This document shows positions 45,845-56,262 of a stretch of DNA of 64,000 bases, one piece after another (positions within the stretch are counted from its first letter, which is position 1; each line of letters starts with the position of its first letter). A program made the translations under genes and the position numbers. The notes below the pieces were generated by a model. That model had not been told where the DNA came from. It was given only the letters and a program-made list of their open reading frames with translations, and ran no database searches. Source of the DNA: Aureibacter tunicatorum (GTDB taxonomy: Bacteria; Bacteroidota; Bacteroidia; Cytophagales; Cyclobacteriaceae); the NCBI RefSeq assembly GCF_036492635.1, contig NZ_AP025305.1, positions 248,001 through 312,000 on the forward strand, read 5' to 3'.

Positions 45845-46234
45845 ATGAATCTGATCAGAGTATTTCTGTTTTCTATTTTTGCGATATTCCTTTCAACTTT
45901 TGAGGTCAAAGCTCAAGAGGCTAATTTGGGAAAAAATGATTTCTTAAGTATTGTTAGAAGTAATATTGATTCAGCTTCTTGCCAGAGTCCGGATGTGTAT
46001 CGATGCATAGGAATAGAGACAAAGGAAAGTTGTTTGGAAACGGTTCATCAAGTATTGGATGAATGTTCACGTGTTGTGCCGGCAAGCGTCAACCTTCGTT
46101 TTAAAGCAATGGTTCTGGAAGATCTTTATGTTTGCATGCTTCAGAGTTTCAGTGATAAGCTGGGAGTGACAATCGATGAAATAGAGAAATGCAGTTTTGG
46201 AGACAGTCTTAATGAAAGCGTCAAAAATGAATGA
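45845..46234 (+). CDS. Small secreted Cys-rich protein of unknown function
   Basis: A 129-residue exported protein: signal peptide MNLIRVFLFSIFAIFLSTFEVKA-Q, then a helical domain with seven cysteines (SCQSPDVYRCIG, ESCLETVHQVLDECSR, YVCMLQSF, EKCSF). The even spacing of Cys along amphipathic helices suggests disulfide-tied helical hairpins. It is 37 bases downstream of glgB and may share its transcript. A TTG at 45809 would add 12 residues before the signal and is unlikely. I do not recognise the family. Confidence 0.72.
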   Translation: MNLIRVFLFSIFAIFLSTFEVKAQEANLGKNDFLSIVRSNIDSASCQSPDVYRCIGIETKESCLETVHQVLDECSRVVPASVNLRFKAMVLEDLYVCMLQSFSDKLGVTIDEIEKCSFGDSLNESVKNE

Positions 46235-46250
46235 TCAGTTGTGAAATTAG

Positions 46251-46290
46251 AGCTCGCAAAATAAATGCGAGCTTTATTAAATATTTTTTT
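46251..46290 (+). terminator. Probable terminator after the Cys-rich protein gene
   Basis: Perfect 8-bp stem AGCTCGCA / TGCGAGCT, seven-base loop, followed by TTATTAAATATTTTTTT. Confidence 0.75.
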
Positions 46291-46307
46291 GCTAAAATTT
46301 TGTTTAT

Positions 46308-46331
46308 GCGAATATTAATTACAATATTCGC
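46308..46331. promoter_or_regulatory. Perfect palindrome upstream of the SAM riboswitch, possible operator
   Basis: GCGAATATT and AATATTCGC flank a six-base spacer. It lies 30 bases before the riboswitch P1 helix, where the metY promoter is expected, and has no U-tract. Confidence 0.5.
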
Positions 46332-46361
46332 TTATCAGTTGATTATCCTTATCGATAGTTG

Positions 46362-46468
46362 ATTTATAAAGAAGAGTGAAGAGACAGGCTCGATGAAACT
46401 CTAGCAACCTAATCACCACAGGTTAAGGTGCTAAATCCTGATCCAATAAATTTTTGGAGAATATAAAT
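46362..46468 (+). ncRNA. SAM-I (S-box) riboswitch upstream of metY
   Basis: The aptamer core words are present in order: CTCGATGAAACTCTAGCAACC and AAGGTGCTAAATCC. P1 is ATTTATA (46362-46368) with TATAAAT (46462-46468), P3 is AACCT/AGGTT, and P4 is TCCAA/TTGGA just before the 3' P1 strand. This is the SAM-I architecture known for methionine genes in Bacteroidota and Firmicutes. A short Cys/Met-rich reading frame starts 11 bases after it. Confidence 0.9.
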
Positions 46469-46478
46469 TAAAAAATTT

Positions 46479-46577
46479 ATGAAAAATTCAGTAAAACGCA
46501 CATCAGAATCATTCTTCATCATAGCTAATTGCTATAAGCAATATATGTGTTGTATGTGCATGCCTGCTATGGGTTGA
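46479..46577 (+). CDS. Putative Cys/Met-rich leader peptide between SAM riboswitch and metY
   Basis: ATG at 46479 to TGA at 46577, 32 residues. It begins MKNSVKRTSESFF and ends YMCCMCMPAMG: of the last ten residues, four are Met and three Cys, and another Cys is at 18. Codon runs such as ATG-TGT-TGT-ATG-TGC-ATG would stall ribosomes when Met or Cys is short, exactly the two amino acids tied to the downstream O-acetylhomoserine sulfhydrylase. GC-rich hairpin-prone segments follow (GGGTTGACCTGACCC at 46571-46585, GGCCAAAAGGCC at 46614-46625, ATCCTTA...TAAGGGAT at 46632-46660). It is interpreted as an attenuation leader acting after the riboswitch; function is inferred. Confidence 0.6.
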   Translation: MKNSVKRTSESFFIIANCYKQYMCCMCMPAMG

Positions 46578-46674
46578 CCTGACCCGTATTAATTAATCCT
46601 TTTATTATTTATTGGCCAAAAGGCCTTCGACATCCTTATCGATTATGATTTGGTAAGGGATCATTTTATTCTAA

Positions 46675-48021
<1,347 letters not shown>

Positions 48022-48033
48022 AATAAAAATAAT

Positions 48034-48063
48034 AAGCAAGGCCTTCTCAGTAAGGTCTTGCTT
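48034..48063 (+). promoter_or_regulatory. Hairpin in the metY-metX gap
   Basis: AAGCAAGGCCTT / AAGGTCTTGCTT (one G-T) with a six-base loop. No U-tract follows (TTTGAATTC), so it is likely an mRNA stabiliser or weak attenuator between the two genes. Confidence 0.6.
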
Positions 48064-48082
48064 TGAATTCACCTTAAAATAA

Positions 48083-49156
48083 ATGTATATGTTGTCGCAT
48101 CAAGTATTTAAGTACGATCAACCTTATGAAGTTGAGTCTGGAGATATTTTGCCCTGTTTCGATTTATTTTACGTTACAATGGGGAAGCTCAATCCAGAGA
48201 AAGATAATGTCATATGGGTTTGTCATGCATTTACAGGGAGCGGCGATTTTACTGATTGGTGGCCTGGCTTGTTTGGTAAAGGAAAGTTGTTCGACCCGGA
48301 TAAGCATTTTGTAATTTGCGCGAATATGCTTGGAGGTTGTTATGGGTCCACAGGTCCTTTGAGCAACAATCCGAAGACAGGGGAACCTTATTATCATGAT
48401 TTTCCTCAATTGACCAATCGAGATATAGTTGGCGCGTTTGAGATATTGAGAAATCATTTTGGTTTTGAGAAAATTCATACATTGATAGGTTGTTCAATGG
48501 GAGGACAACAAGCATTGGAATGGGCTATTTCCAAACCAAATATTTTTGAAAGATTAATATCTATTGGATCAAATGCTAAGCAATCTCCATGGGGAGTTGC
48601 ATTTAACGAATCGCAACGCATGGCTATAAGGCAAGATCAAACTTGGCCTGAAAGAAGTCCTGAAGCCGGTGTTGAAGGAATGAAGACGGCGAGAGCTATC
48701 GCTTTGATTTCATATAGAAACTATAATACTTATAATATATCTCAATCTGAAGATACAGATGAGAAAATCGATAATTTTAAAGCTTCTTCATATCAAAATT
48801 ACCAAGGAGAAAAGTTAGCCAGGAGATTTAACGCTTACACTTATTGGCTGTTAAGCAAAGCAATGGATTCCCATAATGTTGGCAGAGATCGAGGAGGCGT
48901 AGAACATGTGTTGAATGATCTTACTTCTGAAGCCTTGTTCATTGGCGTAAGCTCCGATACCTTATTTCCTACCCTTGAGCAAAAACATATGGCTGAACAT
49001 GCTCTTTTTGGTTCGTATTCGGAAATTCATTCGGATTATGGACATGATGGATTTTTATTGGAAGCAGATCAACTGACTGAAAAGGTGAACAACTTCTATA
49101 AAAAAGTAGAGCAGAAAAGGCGCTTTCATTTAAAAGCGGCTGAGGTGCAAATCTAA
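48083..49156 (+). CDS. metX: Homoserine O-acetyltransferase
   Basis: Alpha/beta-hydrolase-fold acyltransferase giving O-acetylhomoserine, the substrate of MetY. It has 357 residues with VCHAFTGSGDFTDWWPGL, the oxyanion/Asn loop NMLGGCYGSTGP, the nucleophile elbow GCSMGGQQALEWA (S138) and the C-terminal catalytic Asp/His in SSDTLFPTLEQ and SDYGHDGFLLE. It is 61 bases after metY and presumably under the same riboswitch. Two ATG codons (48083, 48089) can open the frame. Confidence 0.95.
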   Translation: MYMLSHQVFKYDQPYEVESGDILPCFDLFYVTMGKLNPEKDNVIWVCHAFTGSGDFTDWWPGLFGKGKLFDPDKHFVICANMLGGCYGSTGPLSNNPKTGEPYYHDFPQLTNRDIVGAFEILRNHFGFEKIHTLIGCSMGGQQALEWAISKPNIFERLISIGSNAKQSPWGVAFNESQRMAIRQDQTWPERSPEAGVEGMKTARAIALISYRNYNTYNISQSEDTDEKIDNFKASSYQNYQGEKLARRFNAYTYWLLSKAMDSHNVGRDRGGVEHVLNDLTSEALFIGVSSDTLFPTLEQKHMAEHALFGSYSEIHSDYGHDGFLLEADQLTEKVNNFYKKVEQKRRFHLKAAEVQI

Positions 49157-49263
49157 TTTTGTGAAAATAATAATATATTTCATTAATATTGAAGTATAAT
49201 TTAATTTGACTCAACTTTGTGAGCTTATTGTTGTTCTCTATTCATACTTAAAATGAAAAGAGA

Positions 49264-49773
49264 ATGATAAGAAGGGTACGAACGTTGAGTTTTTTGTTTT
49301 TTAGTGTAATAATATTCACTTTTTCTTGCGAAAGCGATCCACGAGACGACTTGAGCTTTTTGATGAAAGAAAATGTCGATGGAATTTGGAAAGTCTCTGA
49401 AATTAACGCTGATGTATTCGAAGGGGATGAAAAAGTGGCTATAGAGTCAATCAAGGGTGCTGAAGACTTTTTAAAAGGGTTGATAAATCAGAAAGTGGAG
49501 TTTGAGAGTCCGGATATTTTTAGAATCGGGAATATCTCTGGAGTCTGGAGACTTAACGCTTTAAATAAGAAACTCATTTTCACGCCTTATTCATTTTATA
49601 TTCATCCAGATCAAAGAGATTTATTAGAAGGCCTCATTAATAATGGCGAAGAGGTTAATTTTAGTGTGCTTGATTACGGATCTTCATTTATTAAAATGGA
49701 AACTGAAATTCCATATTCAGCTTACTCTTCAAATTCAAGCTTGAAACTTTTTGTCAAATTAAATAAAGATTGA
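49264..49773 (+). CDS. Lipoprotein of unknown function
   Basis: A 169-residue protein with a lipoprotein signal (RTLSFLFFSVIIFTFSCESD; acylated Cys at 20) and a compact domain of beta strands with IWKVSEINADVF, GVWRLNALNKKLIFTPY and FIKMETEIPY. The layout resembles small lipocalin-like lipoproteins of Bacteroidota but no signature can be named. It is 107 bases downstream of metX on the same strand; whether it shares the transcript is unclear. Confidence 0.75.
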   Translation: MIRRVRTLSFLFFSVIIFTFSCESDPRDDLSFLMKENVDGIWKVSEINADVFEGDEKVAIESIKGAEDFLKGLINQKVEFESPDIFRIGNISGVWRLNALNKKLIFTPYSFYIHPDQRDLLEGLINNGEEVNFSVLDYGSSFIKMETEIPYSAYSSNSSLKLFVKLNKD

Positions 49774-50165
49774 TGAAATAAGGGTGCTGTTAAATTTTTC
49801 TAGCTTTTTTCTTTAAAAATATTCACTTTAAAAACACTCAAATTATTACAAGCTGTATTTTAATCTGCCGTCTTATAATTTATCTATATATGTCAATATA
49901 TTGTGTGCATAGTTAAATATTATAACCCTTTTTTGATAGTTATCTTTTTCTAATGTTGAAATACAAGATAAATATTACATATTGAATAGGCTGTTTTTTA
50001 TTTAAATGCATTATAATGTTCTTATTATCACAAGTAAAGTATTAAAATTTGATTTTTTTTACCTATAATTGTAATGTTATGTTATCGTAATACAAATTAT
50101 ACCTTTTACTCCAACAGATACCTTTTTTAAGTTTTTTGAGTTAACCCCAAATGCTTGATTGAGTT
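49774..50165. other. AT-rich intergenic region
   Basis: About 390 bases of very AT-rich DNA without a plausible gene, terminator or repeat. It should carry the promoter of the AraC-type regulator. Confidence 0.4.
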
Positions 50166-51035
50166 ATGCATGAATTAGAAACAGGCTTTGTAAGTTTACA
50201 AACGCAAAATGACGCACACTTTTTTATCTTAAGATTTGAAAAGGAATTTGTTTCGTCAGACCTAAATATCCCAGGTGAATGTTCAGTCATCAATGAGATA
50301 TTGTGGGTGAAGTCCGGAAGCGGACAGATAGTCATAGACGATGAAGAGTATGAAATCTCTGAAAATTCTTTTTATCTTATTACTAAAGGCCAACGAAGAC
50401 GTTTTACACGAGACACTAATGTGGACGGGTATTATGTGGCTTTTAGGGATTCTTTCATTGAAAATCAGAATGCAAAATTCAATCTTTTCAATCACTTGAG
50501 AATCAATACAAGGATAGAATACAAGTCAAATTACAATGTAGTCCTTGATGAGTTTTTTGATAAGCTGCATCAAGAGAGTTTAAATAGCCAAGAAGGTGAG
50601 TTCGGAAGCTTGGATATTGTTAAAAACATCCTTAGAGTTGTTTTGATCAATATTGAAAGATTCAAGCAACAGCACTTTTCGACATCTTTTGATGATCTTG
50701 ATGTCAATGATGGGTATTTGATTTTTAATAATTTTATTAAGTTGCTAGAGAAGAAATACAGAATTTTTCATAGCGTAAGCGAGTATTGCCATGAGCTTGG
50801 CATCTCTCAACTTAATTTAGGTAAAATTTCTCAAGTGTATTTGGATAAGACTCCAAGGGAGATTATCGAGATGCGTATTGTGACTGAAGCAGTCAGGATG
50901 ATGAAGCATGATGGGAAGTCTACTAAGGACATAAGCCAAGATCTAGGATTTGACAATTTGACATTCTTCAATAAGACATTCAAGAAGATTATGGGTATGC
51001 ATCCGAACAAGTATATCGAATTGTTTATTGACTAG
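50166..51035 (+). CDS. AraC-family transcriptional regulator
   Basis: A 289-residue one-component regulator. The N-terminal part is a cupin-like sensor (ILWVKSGSGQIVIDDEEYEISENSFYLITKG), and the C-terminal about 100 residues carry the two HTH motifs, ending DISQDLGFDNLTFFNKTFKKIMGMHPNKYIE, the classic AraC signature. The first HTH has YCHELGISQLNLGKISQVYLDKTP. No adjacent target is obvious; the bestrophin gene follows beyond a terminator. Confidence 0.92.
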   Translation: MHELETGFVSLQTQNDAHFFILRFEKEFVSSDLNIPGECSVINEILWVKSGSGQIVIDDEEYEISENSFYLITKGQRRRFTRDTNVDGYYVAFRDSFIENQNAKFNLFNHLRINTRIEYKSNYNVVLDEFFDKLHQESLNSQEGEFGSLDIVKNILRVVLINIERFKQQHFSTSFDDLDVNDGYLIFNNFIKLLEKKYRIFHSVSEYCHELGISQLNLGKISQVYLDKTPREIIEMRIVTEAVRMMKHDGKSTKDISQDLGFDNLTFFNKTFKKIMGMHPNKYIELFID

Positions 51036-51068
51036 ATATGAGAAAAAATTACATTGGTTAAAATTGAT

Positions 51069-51100
51069 AAAGGAGAGCTGTTCACGGCTTTCCTTTTTTT
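51069..51100 (+). terminator. Intrinsic terminator after the AraC gene
   Basis: AAAGGAGAGC / GCTTTCCTTT (one G-T) with short loop and a T-run. Confidence 0.85.
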
Positions 51101-51176
51101 ATAGTATGGTTTGTGAAAGAGGATTTTGAGTAAGGTTTATATAGTTTTATAAAATGATTTTTTAAATTTTTTAGCT

Positions 51177-52097
51177 ATGGTAATTAAAAATGGCGTTAAA
51201 ATTAGTTTTGTCCTGAAAGAGACGATGAAACCTTTGGTTTATTTGATTAGCATATCATTATTTGCCTGGATTGTCTATACGACAACAGAGTTCAAGCATG
51301 ATTTATTTTCTTTTGCGATTTTGGGTGTTTTGGGAACAGCTCTTTCCATATTTTTGGGGTTTCGTATAAACGAAGCTTATGAGAGGTGGTGGGAAGCTCG
51401 AAAACTTTGGGGAGCGTTAGTGAATTATAGCAGATCTTTCGCCAGGCAAATCAATACGCTTGTCACGAGAGAAAACTTAAATGCTTCAGAAGATTTAAAA
51501 AGCTTCAGGGAAGAGATGATTTTAAGGCATGTGGCTTATATAAATGCATTGAGATTACACTTGAGAAATCAAGAAGATTTTGATTTGTTAGGGAAGTATG
51601 TGGATGAGGAGGAAATTGAATATTTAAAGGAAAAGAAGAATGTGCCTGCTTTCATCGCTCATATCCAGAGTGAGAGGTTGAGGTCGTCATTTAAAAGCAG
51701 CCTTTCGGATAATATATTGCTTTATGAGGTGGATAAGAACCTTATTGAACTATATAATATTCAAGGAGGTTGCGAACGTATTAAAAACACTGTTTTTCCA
51801 GAGCATATTTCTCATTTTGCTACAACAATGGCTTGGATTTTTTCATCTCTGGTGCCGTTTGCAATTATTGAGGTAGAGCGTTTTGATTGGTTTGAGATAA
51901 TGACAGGAACATTTATAGGATTGACATTGATTATTACTGATAGGCTGGGGATGGAATTAAAAAACCCATTTGAAAATGCGGCTAATGATATTCCAATGAC
52001 TGCACTATGCAGGACAATCGAAATAGATTTATTGCAAATGCTTGGAGAGACTGATTTGCCGGAAAAAGTTAAGTCAAATGAAGGGGTGTTGCTTTAA
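51177..52097 (+). CDS. Bestrophin-family anion channel
   Basis: A 306-residue inner-membrane protein of the bestrophin/UPF0187 family (pentameric anion channels). The signature FLGFRINEAYERWWEARKLWGALVNYSRSFARQ is near residue 60-95, and the C-terminal half contains SSLVPFAIIE and DRLGMELKNPFENAANDIPMTALCRTIEIDL. Start ATG at 51177. Ion selectivity cannot be judged here. Confidence 0.93.
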   Translation: MVIKNGVKISFVLKETMKPLVYLISISLFAWIVYTTTEFKHDLFSFAILGVLGTALSIFLGFRINEAYERWWEARKLWGALVNYSRSFARQINTLVTRENLNASEDLKSFREEMILRHVAYINALRLHLRNQEDFDLLGKYVDEEEIEYLKEKKNVPAFIAHIQSERLRSSFKSSLSDNILLYEVDKNLIELYNIQGGCERIKNTVFPEHISHFATTMAWIFSSLVPFAIIEVERFDWFEIMTGTFIGLTLIITDRLGMELKNPFENAANDIPMTALCRTIEIDLLQMLGETDLPEKVKSNEGVLL

Positions 52098-52119
52098 TGC
52101 AACCCCTTCGATGATTTTT

Positions 52120-52629
52120 TTATGACAAGCACATTTTTTTTAAAAGCTCATGATGGTTTGGATATTCAGATGCAAGTTCGGAAGCTTTGAATAACTCGAA
52201 ATCTTCGAAATCGAACCCTGGAGCTACCATGCAACCAACTAGGCCGTATCCAAATTCACCTTCACGGCATTCGGATCCAAAGATTGCCCCAGCAGGAACG
52301 ATGACTTGCATTTTTTGTCCATTTTCTATGTCAGGACCTAATATTTCTGTTTTTGCTTCCCCATTTTCAAGAATGTGTATTGTTAATGAATCTCCATAAT
52401 GGTGATACCAGATTTCGTCTGACTTCAGTCGATGCAAGTGGGATTTTTCGTTTTTTTCTAGAAGAAAGTAAATTGAAGTTGCCAGTTTTCTGTCTCCACT
52501 GAAGTTTTGGTTAGTAGAATTTTTGTCAAGAATAATGCTTGAAGCATATGTTTCCTTGTAATGGCCTCCTTCAGGGTGCGATGATAAATTGAGGCTGTTG
52601 ATCCAATAGTTTGCTGAGAATTGCTTCAT
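52120..52629 (-). CDS. DUF985-type cupin protein
   Basis: A 169-residue cupin. The DUF985 pattern is plain: LNLSSHPEGGHYKETYAS, TSIYFLLEKNEKSHLHRLKSDEIWYHHYGDSLTIHIL, VPAGAIFGSE and GLVGCMVAPGFDFEDFELF. The fold probably binds a sugar nucleotide or similar small ligand; function is unknown. It is convergent with the bestrophin gene, 22 bases apart. Confidence 0.92.
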   Translation of the reverse strand: MKQFSANYWINSLNLSSHPEGGHYKETYASSIILDKNSTNQNFSGDRKLATSIYFLLEKNEKSHLHRLKSDEIWYHHYGDSLTIHILENGEAKTEILGPDIENGQKMQVIVPAGAIFGSECREGEFGYGLVGCMVAPGFDFEDFELFKASELASEYPNHHELLKKMCLS

Positions 52630-52720
52630 GATTTTAATAGGAGTCTGATTATTAGAGTTTTAATTTGAATTTTAAAAAAGCAATTTAATGCTTTCTGTTT
52701 TTTATTAAAATAATATTCTG

Positions 52721-52728
52721 TAACTTTG
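52721..52728 (+). promoter_or_regulatory. -7 promoter element TAACTTTG of the rpsP operon
   Basis: Exact TAnnTTTG word 60 bases before the rpsP ATG; the -33 region is T-rich without a perfect TTTG. Confidence 0.55.
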
Positions 52729-52753
52729 CGAGCTGAAATTTAGTTTGTTACCC

Positions 52754-52770
52754 GAGGGACGGGATCCCTC
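52754..52770 (+). promoter_or_regulatory. Hairpin in the rpsP leader
   Basis: GAGGGA / TCCCTC perfect stem with CGGGA loop, 19 bases before the rpsP ATG. A similar word pair GTTACC...GG appears in the leader of rplS (54602-54615), so these could be protein-binding autoregulatory sites. Confidence 0.4.
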
Positions 52771-52788
52771 ACCAAAACAATTAATACA

Positions 52789-53319
52789 ATGGCAGTAAAA
52801 ATTAGATTAGCGCGTCGTGGACGCAAAAGAAGACCTATCTACGACGTAGTGGTTGCTGACTCAAGATCGCCACGTGATGGTAAATTCATTGAGAAAATTG
52901 GTTCGTACAATCCAAACACTAACCCAGCTACAGTTCTTATCAACGAAGAAAAAGCTGTGCAGTGGGTATTGAATGGTGCTACGCCAACTGATACTGCAAG
53001 AACTTTGTTGTCATACAGAGGTGTAATGTACAAGAAGCATTTGCAAGTAGGTGTTGCTAAGGGTGCTATCACTCAAGAGCAAGCTGATGCTAAATATGCT
53101 GAATGGAAAGCTCAGAAAGACGCTAAGATCGAAGGTAAAGTTAGCTCATTGACTCAAACAGCGGATGCTGCGAAGAAAGCTAAGCTTGACGCTGAAGCAA
53201 AAGTTAATGCTGAAAGAGCAGAGTCTTTGAAAAAGAGAGACGAAGAGGCGGCAGCGGCTGCGGCTCCAGCAGAAGAGGCAGGCGAAGCTGAATCAGAAGC
53301 AGAAGAAACGCAAGAATAG
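52789..53319 (+). CDS. rpsP: 30S ribosomal protein S16 with long C-terminal extension
   Basis: Small-subunit protein needed for 30S assembly. The first about 80 residues are canonical ([58 protein letters not shown]). The remaining about 95 residues form a Lys/Ala/Glu-rich helical tail ending in an acidic run ([15 protein letters not shown]). Such tails are common in Bacteroidota S16. First gene of rpsP-rimM-trmD-rplS. Confidence 0.97.
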   Translation: MAVKIRLARRGRKRRPIYDVVVADSRSPRDGKFIEKIGSYNPNTNPATVLINEEKAVQWVLNGATPTDTARTLLSYRGVMYKKHLQVGVAKGAITQEQADAKYAEWKAQKDAKIEGKVSSLTQTADAAKKAKLDAEAKVNAERAESLKKRDEEAAAAAAPAEEAGEAESEAEETQE

Positions 53320-53335
53320 TAAATTATAGAAAGTC

Positions 53336-53863
53336 ATGCGCATAGAAGATTGTTATCATCTAGGAACGATAGTCAAGAAGCATGGCTTAAGAGGAGAGGT
53401 TTTAGTCACTTTTGACGTTGACGAACCGGGAATGTACGAAGAGGTTGAAGCAATATTCTTAAAAGAGGGCGAGAGTTTATTGCCTTACTTTGTCGAAGAC
53501 GTGCACTTTAGCAACCAACGCGTAATTGTCAAATTTGAAGGAGTTGACACCCCAGAGCAAGCTGATGAGTTCAAAGGCATGGAAATGTACTTGCCATTGG
53601 AAGTGTTGCCGGACTTAGGCGAAGGCAAATATTACTACCATGAACTTATTGGGATGCAAGTGATTGACAAGGAAGCTGGAGATATAGGCAAAGTGCTTAA
53701 TGTGCTTGACCTTACAAGTCAAATGCTTTTGCAGGTTGATCATAAAGAAAAAGAGGTGCTTATTCCGTTGAGTGATGACATCGTGGTCTCGGTGGACAAG
53801 AAACTTCAGAAGATAGACGTAGATCTTCCTGATGGTTTGCTTGACCTGTATCTTGAAGATTAG
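53336..53863 (+). CDS. rimM: Ribosome maturation factor RimM
   Basis: Assists 30S head assembly and binds S19. It has 175 residues: N-terminal RimM domain ([23 protein letters not shown]), LKGMEMYLP-type [14 protein letters not shown], and a C-terminal PRC-barrel ([21 protein letters not shown] ... [10 protein letters not shown]). Located 16 bases after rpsP. Confidence 0.96.
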   Translation: MRIEDCYHLGTIVKKHGLRGEVLVTFDVDEPGMYEEVEAIFLKEGESLLPYFVEDVHFSNQRVIVKFEGVDTPEQADEFKGMEMYLPLEVLPDLGEGKYYYHELIGMQVIDKEAGDIGKVLNVLDLTSQMLLQVDHKEKEVLIPLSDDIVVSVDKKLQKIDVDLPDGLLDLYLED

Positions 53864-53868
53864 TTGAA

Positions 53869-54558
53869 ATGATGAGGATTGATATTATTACCGTATTGCC
53901 TGAGTTGTTGGAAAGTCCCTTGGGACATTCAATTATGCAAAGAGCTCAGGATAAAGGTTTGGTGGAGATAGGAATTCATAATCTGAGAGATTATAGCGTC
54001 AAAAAGCATAAGAATGTTGATGATTATGCGTACGGTCCGGGCGCAGGCATGGTGCTTCAAATCGAGCCGATTGTTCGATGCATAGAAGCGCTGGAGACTG
54101 AAAGGAAGTATGACGAGATCATCTATATGAGTCCTGATGGCGAGAGGTTTCAACAAGCTATGGCTAACGAGCTGGCTTTGAAAGGCAATTTGCTGATTCT
54201 CTGTGGGCATTATAAAGGTGTCGATGAAAGAGTCAGGGAGCATTTTGTAACAAAGGAAATTAGCTTGGGAGATTATGTGCTTTCGGGAGGCGAACTTGGA
54301 GCTGCTGTTGTCACAGACGCAGTGGTAAGATTGCTTCCAGGAGTATTGTCGGATGAAACTTCAGCATTGACAGATTCATTTCAAGATGGATTGGTTGCTC
54401 CTCCGGTTTATAGTAGACCGTCTGAGTTTAGAGGGATGAAAGTTCCTGATATATTATTGTCAGGGCATGAAGCGAAGATTGAAAAGTGGAGATTTGAACA
54501 ATCTCTGGAGAGAACTAAACTAAGACGTCCGGAATTACTCAAGAGTAACAAAAGATAG
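53869..54558 (+). CDS. trmD: tRNA (guanine-N1)-methyltransferase
   Basis: SPOUT methyltransferase forming m1G37 in tRNAs. It has 229 residues with [57 protein letters not shown] and the knot motif [30 protein letters not shown]. The rimM stop and trmD start are five bases apart. Both tRNA-Arg(ACG) copies in this window have G37 and could be substrates in principle, though TrmD usually acts on tRNAs with G36G37, which these also have. Confidence 0.97.
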   Translation: MMRIDIITVLPELLESPLGHSIMQRAQDKGLVEIGIHNLRDYSVKKHKNVDDYAYGPGAGMVLQIEPIVRCIEALETERKYDEIIYMSPDGERFQQAMANELALKGNLLILCGHYKGVDERVREHFVTKEISLGDYVLSGGELGAAVVTDAVVRLLPGVLSDETSALTDSFQDGLVAPPVYSRPSEFRGMKVPDILLSGHEAKIEKWRFEQSLERTKLRRPELLKSNKR

Positions 54559-54635
54559 TCTCTTGAGTTTTAGCAAATAGAACTTTTAATTAATAATATT
54601 TGGTTACCGAAAGGTTGGCCTTAACTCTTAAAGCA

Positions 54636-54989
54636 ATGAGCGATTTAATTAAATTAATCGAAGAAGAATATAAAGAAAAAAGAGCTGCCCTTCCTGAATT
54701 TAAAGCAGGAGATACTGTAAACGTATACTGCAAAATTAAAGAAGGTGAAAAAGAAAGAATTCAGCAGTATCAAGGAACAGTTATCCAAATCAAAAATGTT
54801 GGATCAAATGGTGAAACATTCACTGTTCGTAAGATTTCTAATGGTATAGGTGTGGAAAGAATTTTCCCTATGCTTTCTCCTAACATCGATAAGATCGAAG
54901 TGATTAGAAGAGGTGCGGTGAGAAGAGCTCGTCTATACTACTTAAGAGGTAGATACGGAAAATCTGCGAGAATCAAGGAGAAAAGATAA
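54636..54989 (+). CDS. rplS: 50S ribosomal protein L19
   Basis: Large-subunit protein at the 30S-50S interface. It has 117 residues: [77 protein letters not shown] and [27 protein letters not shown]. The ATG at 54636 fits the family; the frame extends to a TTG at 54600 through the leader. It closes the rpsP operon. Confidence 0.97.
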   Translation: MSDLIKLIEEEYKEKRAALPEFKAGDTVNVYCKIKEGEKERIQQYQGTVIQIKNVGSNGETFTVRKISNGIGVERIFPMLSPNIDKIEVIRRGAVRRARLYYLRGRYGKSARIKEKR

Positions 54990-55018
54990 TAATTTCTTCG
55001 TTCAAAGAAACAGTTGTG

Positions 55019-55052
55019 AAAAGAGGCGCTTCATTCGAAGGCCTCTTTTTTT
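55019..55052 (+). terminator. Terminator of the rpsP-rplS operon
   Basis: AAAGAGGC / GCCTCTTT with an inner CTTC/GAAG helix and a T-run; it lies just before the kbl stop on the other strand. Confidence 0.9.
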
Positions 55053-55054
55053 GT

Positions 55055-56245
55055 TTAGTCAATGACTTTAAGTTCTTTGCCTACTTCGATGAAAGCGTTG
55101 ATTGCTTTGTCAAGGTGCTCTTGTGTGTGCACTGCAGAAATTTGAACTCTAATACGAGCTTGTCCTTGAGGCACAACTGGGTAGTAGAATCCAATAACAT
55201 AAATACCTCTATCAAGCATTTTAGAAGCGAACGCTTGAGCTAGTTTCGCATCATAAAGCATCACCGGGCATATTGGGTGAGTTCCAGGCTTGATGTCGAA
55301 TCCTGCTTCAGTCATTTTTTCTCTGAAGTATTTAGTATTCTCCATCAATTGGTCTCTTAAGTCTGATGTTGATGATATAAGATCAATCACATCGATAGAG
55401 GCGGCTGTGATAGATGGCGAAAGCGTGTTGGAAAACAAATAAGGTCTCGACTTTTGTCTTAGCATGTCGATGATCTCTTTTTTTCCAGATGTGAATCCAC
55501 CAGAAGCTCCGCCTAAAGCTTTTCCTAATGTGCTGGTAATGATATCAACTCTGTCGATAACATCGCATAGCTCATGAACACCACGACCATTTGCTCCCAT
55601 GAATCCTGACGAATGGCTTTCGTCAATCATGACAAGTGCTTTGTACTTGTCAGCTAGATCGCAGATTTTGTCTAATTGCGCGATTGTGCCGTCCATCGAG
55701 AATACAGAGTCAGTAACGATCAGTCTATGTTCAGCATCTTGAGAAGCAATTAATTGAGCCTCTAGATCCTCCATGTCATTATGCTTGTATCTGTATCTTT
55801 GAGCTTTGCAAAGCCTCACGCCGTCGATTATGGAAGCGTGGTTTAGTTGGTCGGATATGATTGCTCCACCAGCATTCAATAAAGGTTCGAAAACACCTCC
55901 GTTGGCGTCAAAACAAGCTACGTAAAGAATAGTATCCTCTGTGCCTAGAAATTCGGAAATCTTTTTTTCAAGTTTTTTATGTATATCTTGAGTTCCGCAG
56001 ATAAATCTTACAGATGACATCCCGTATCCATGCTCGTCAAGCGCTTTTTTCGCTGATTCGATAACTTTTGGATGAGATGAAAGTCCTAAATAGTTGTTGG
56101 CGCAGAAATTAATAACTTCGCTGCCATCTTCAAGCTTGATATCGGCTCCTTGAGGGCCTACGATGATTCTTTCTTCTTTATAAAGACCAGCGTCTTTTAT
56201 TTCTTGAAGTTGTTTTTCTAATACGGGTTTTAGTGTATCGTACAT
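55055..56245 (-). CDS. kbl: Glycine C-acetyltransferase (2-amino-3-ketobutyrate CoA ligase)
   Basis: PLP enzyme splitting 2-amino-3-ketobutyrate with CoA into glycine and acetyl-CoA. It has 396 residues of the alpha-oxoamine synthase family: [87 protein letters not shown] and the PLP-lysine [15 protein letters not shown]. Divergent tdh at 56642 supplies its substrate, so this is the threonine-to-glycine pathway. Confidence 0.95.
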   Translation of the reverse strand: MYDTLKPVLEKQLQEIKDAGLYKEERIIVGPQGADIKLEDGSEVINFCANNYLGLSSHPKVIESAKKALDEHGYGMSSVRFICGTQDIHKKLEKKISEFLGTEDTILYVACFDANGGVFEPLLNAGGAIISDQLNHASIIDGVRLCKAQRYRYKHNDMEDLEAQLIASQDAEHRLIVTDSVFSMDGTIAQLDKICDLADKYKALVMIDESHSSGFMGANGRGVHELCDVIDRVDIITSTLGKALGGASGGFTSGKKEIIDMLRQKSRPYLFSNTLSPSITAASIDVIDLISSTSDLRDQLMENTKYFREKMTEAGFDIKPGTHPICPVMLYDAKLAQAFASKMLDRGIYVIGFYYPVVPQGQARIRVQISAVHTQEHLDKAINAFIEVGKELKVID

Positions 56246-56262
56246 TGGAACCTTATATTTAT

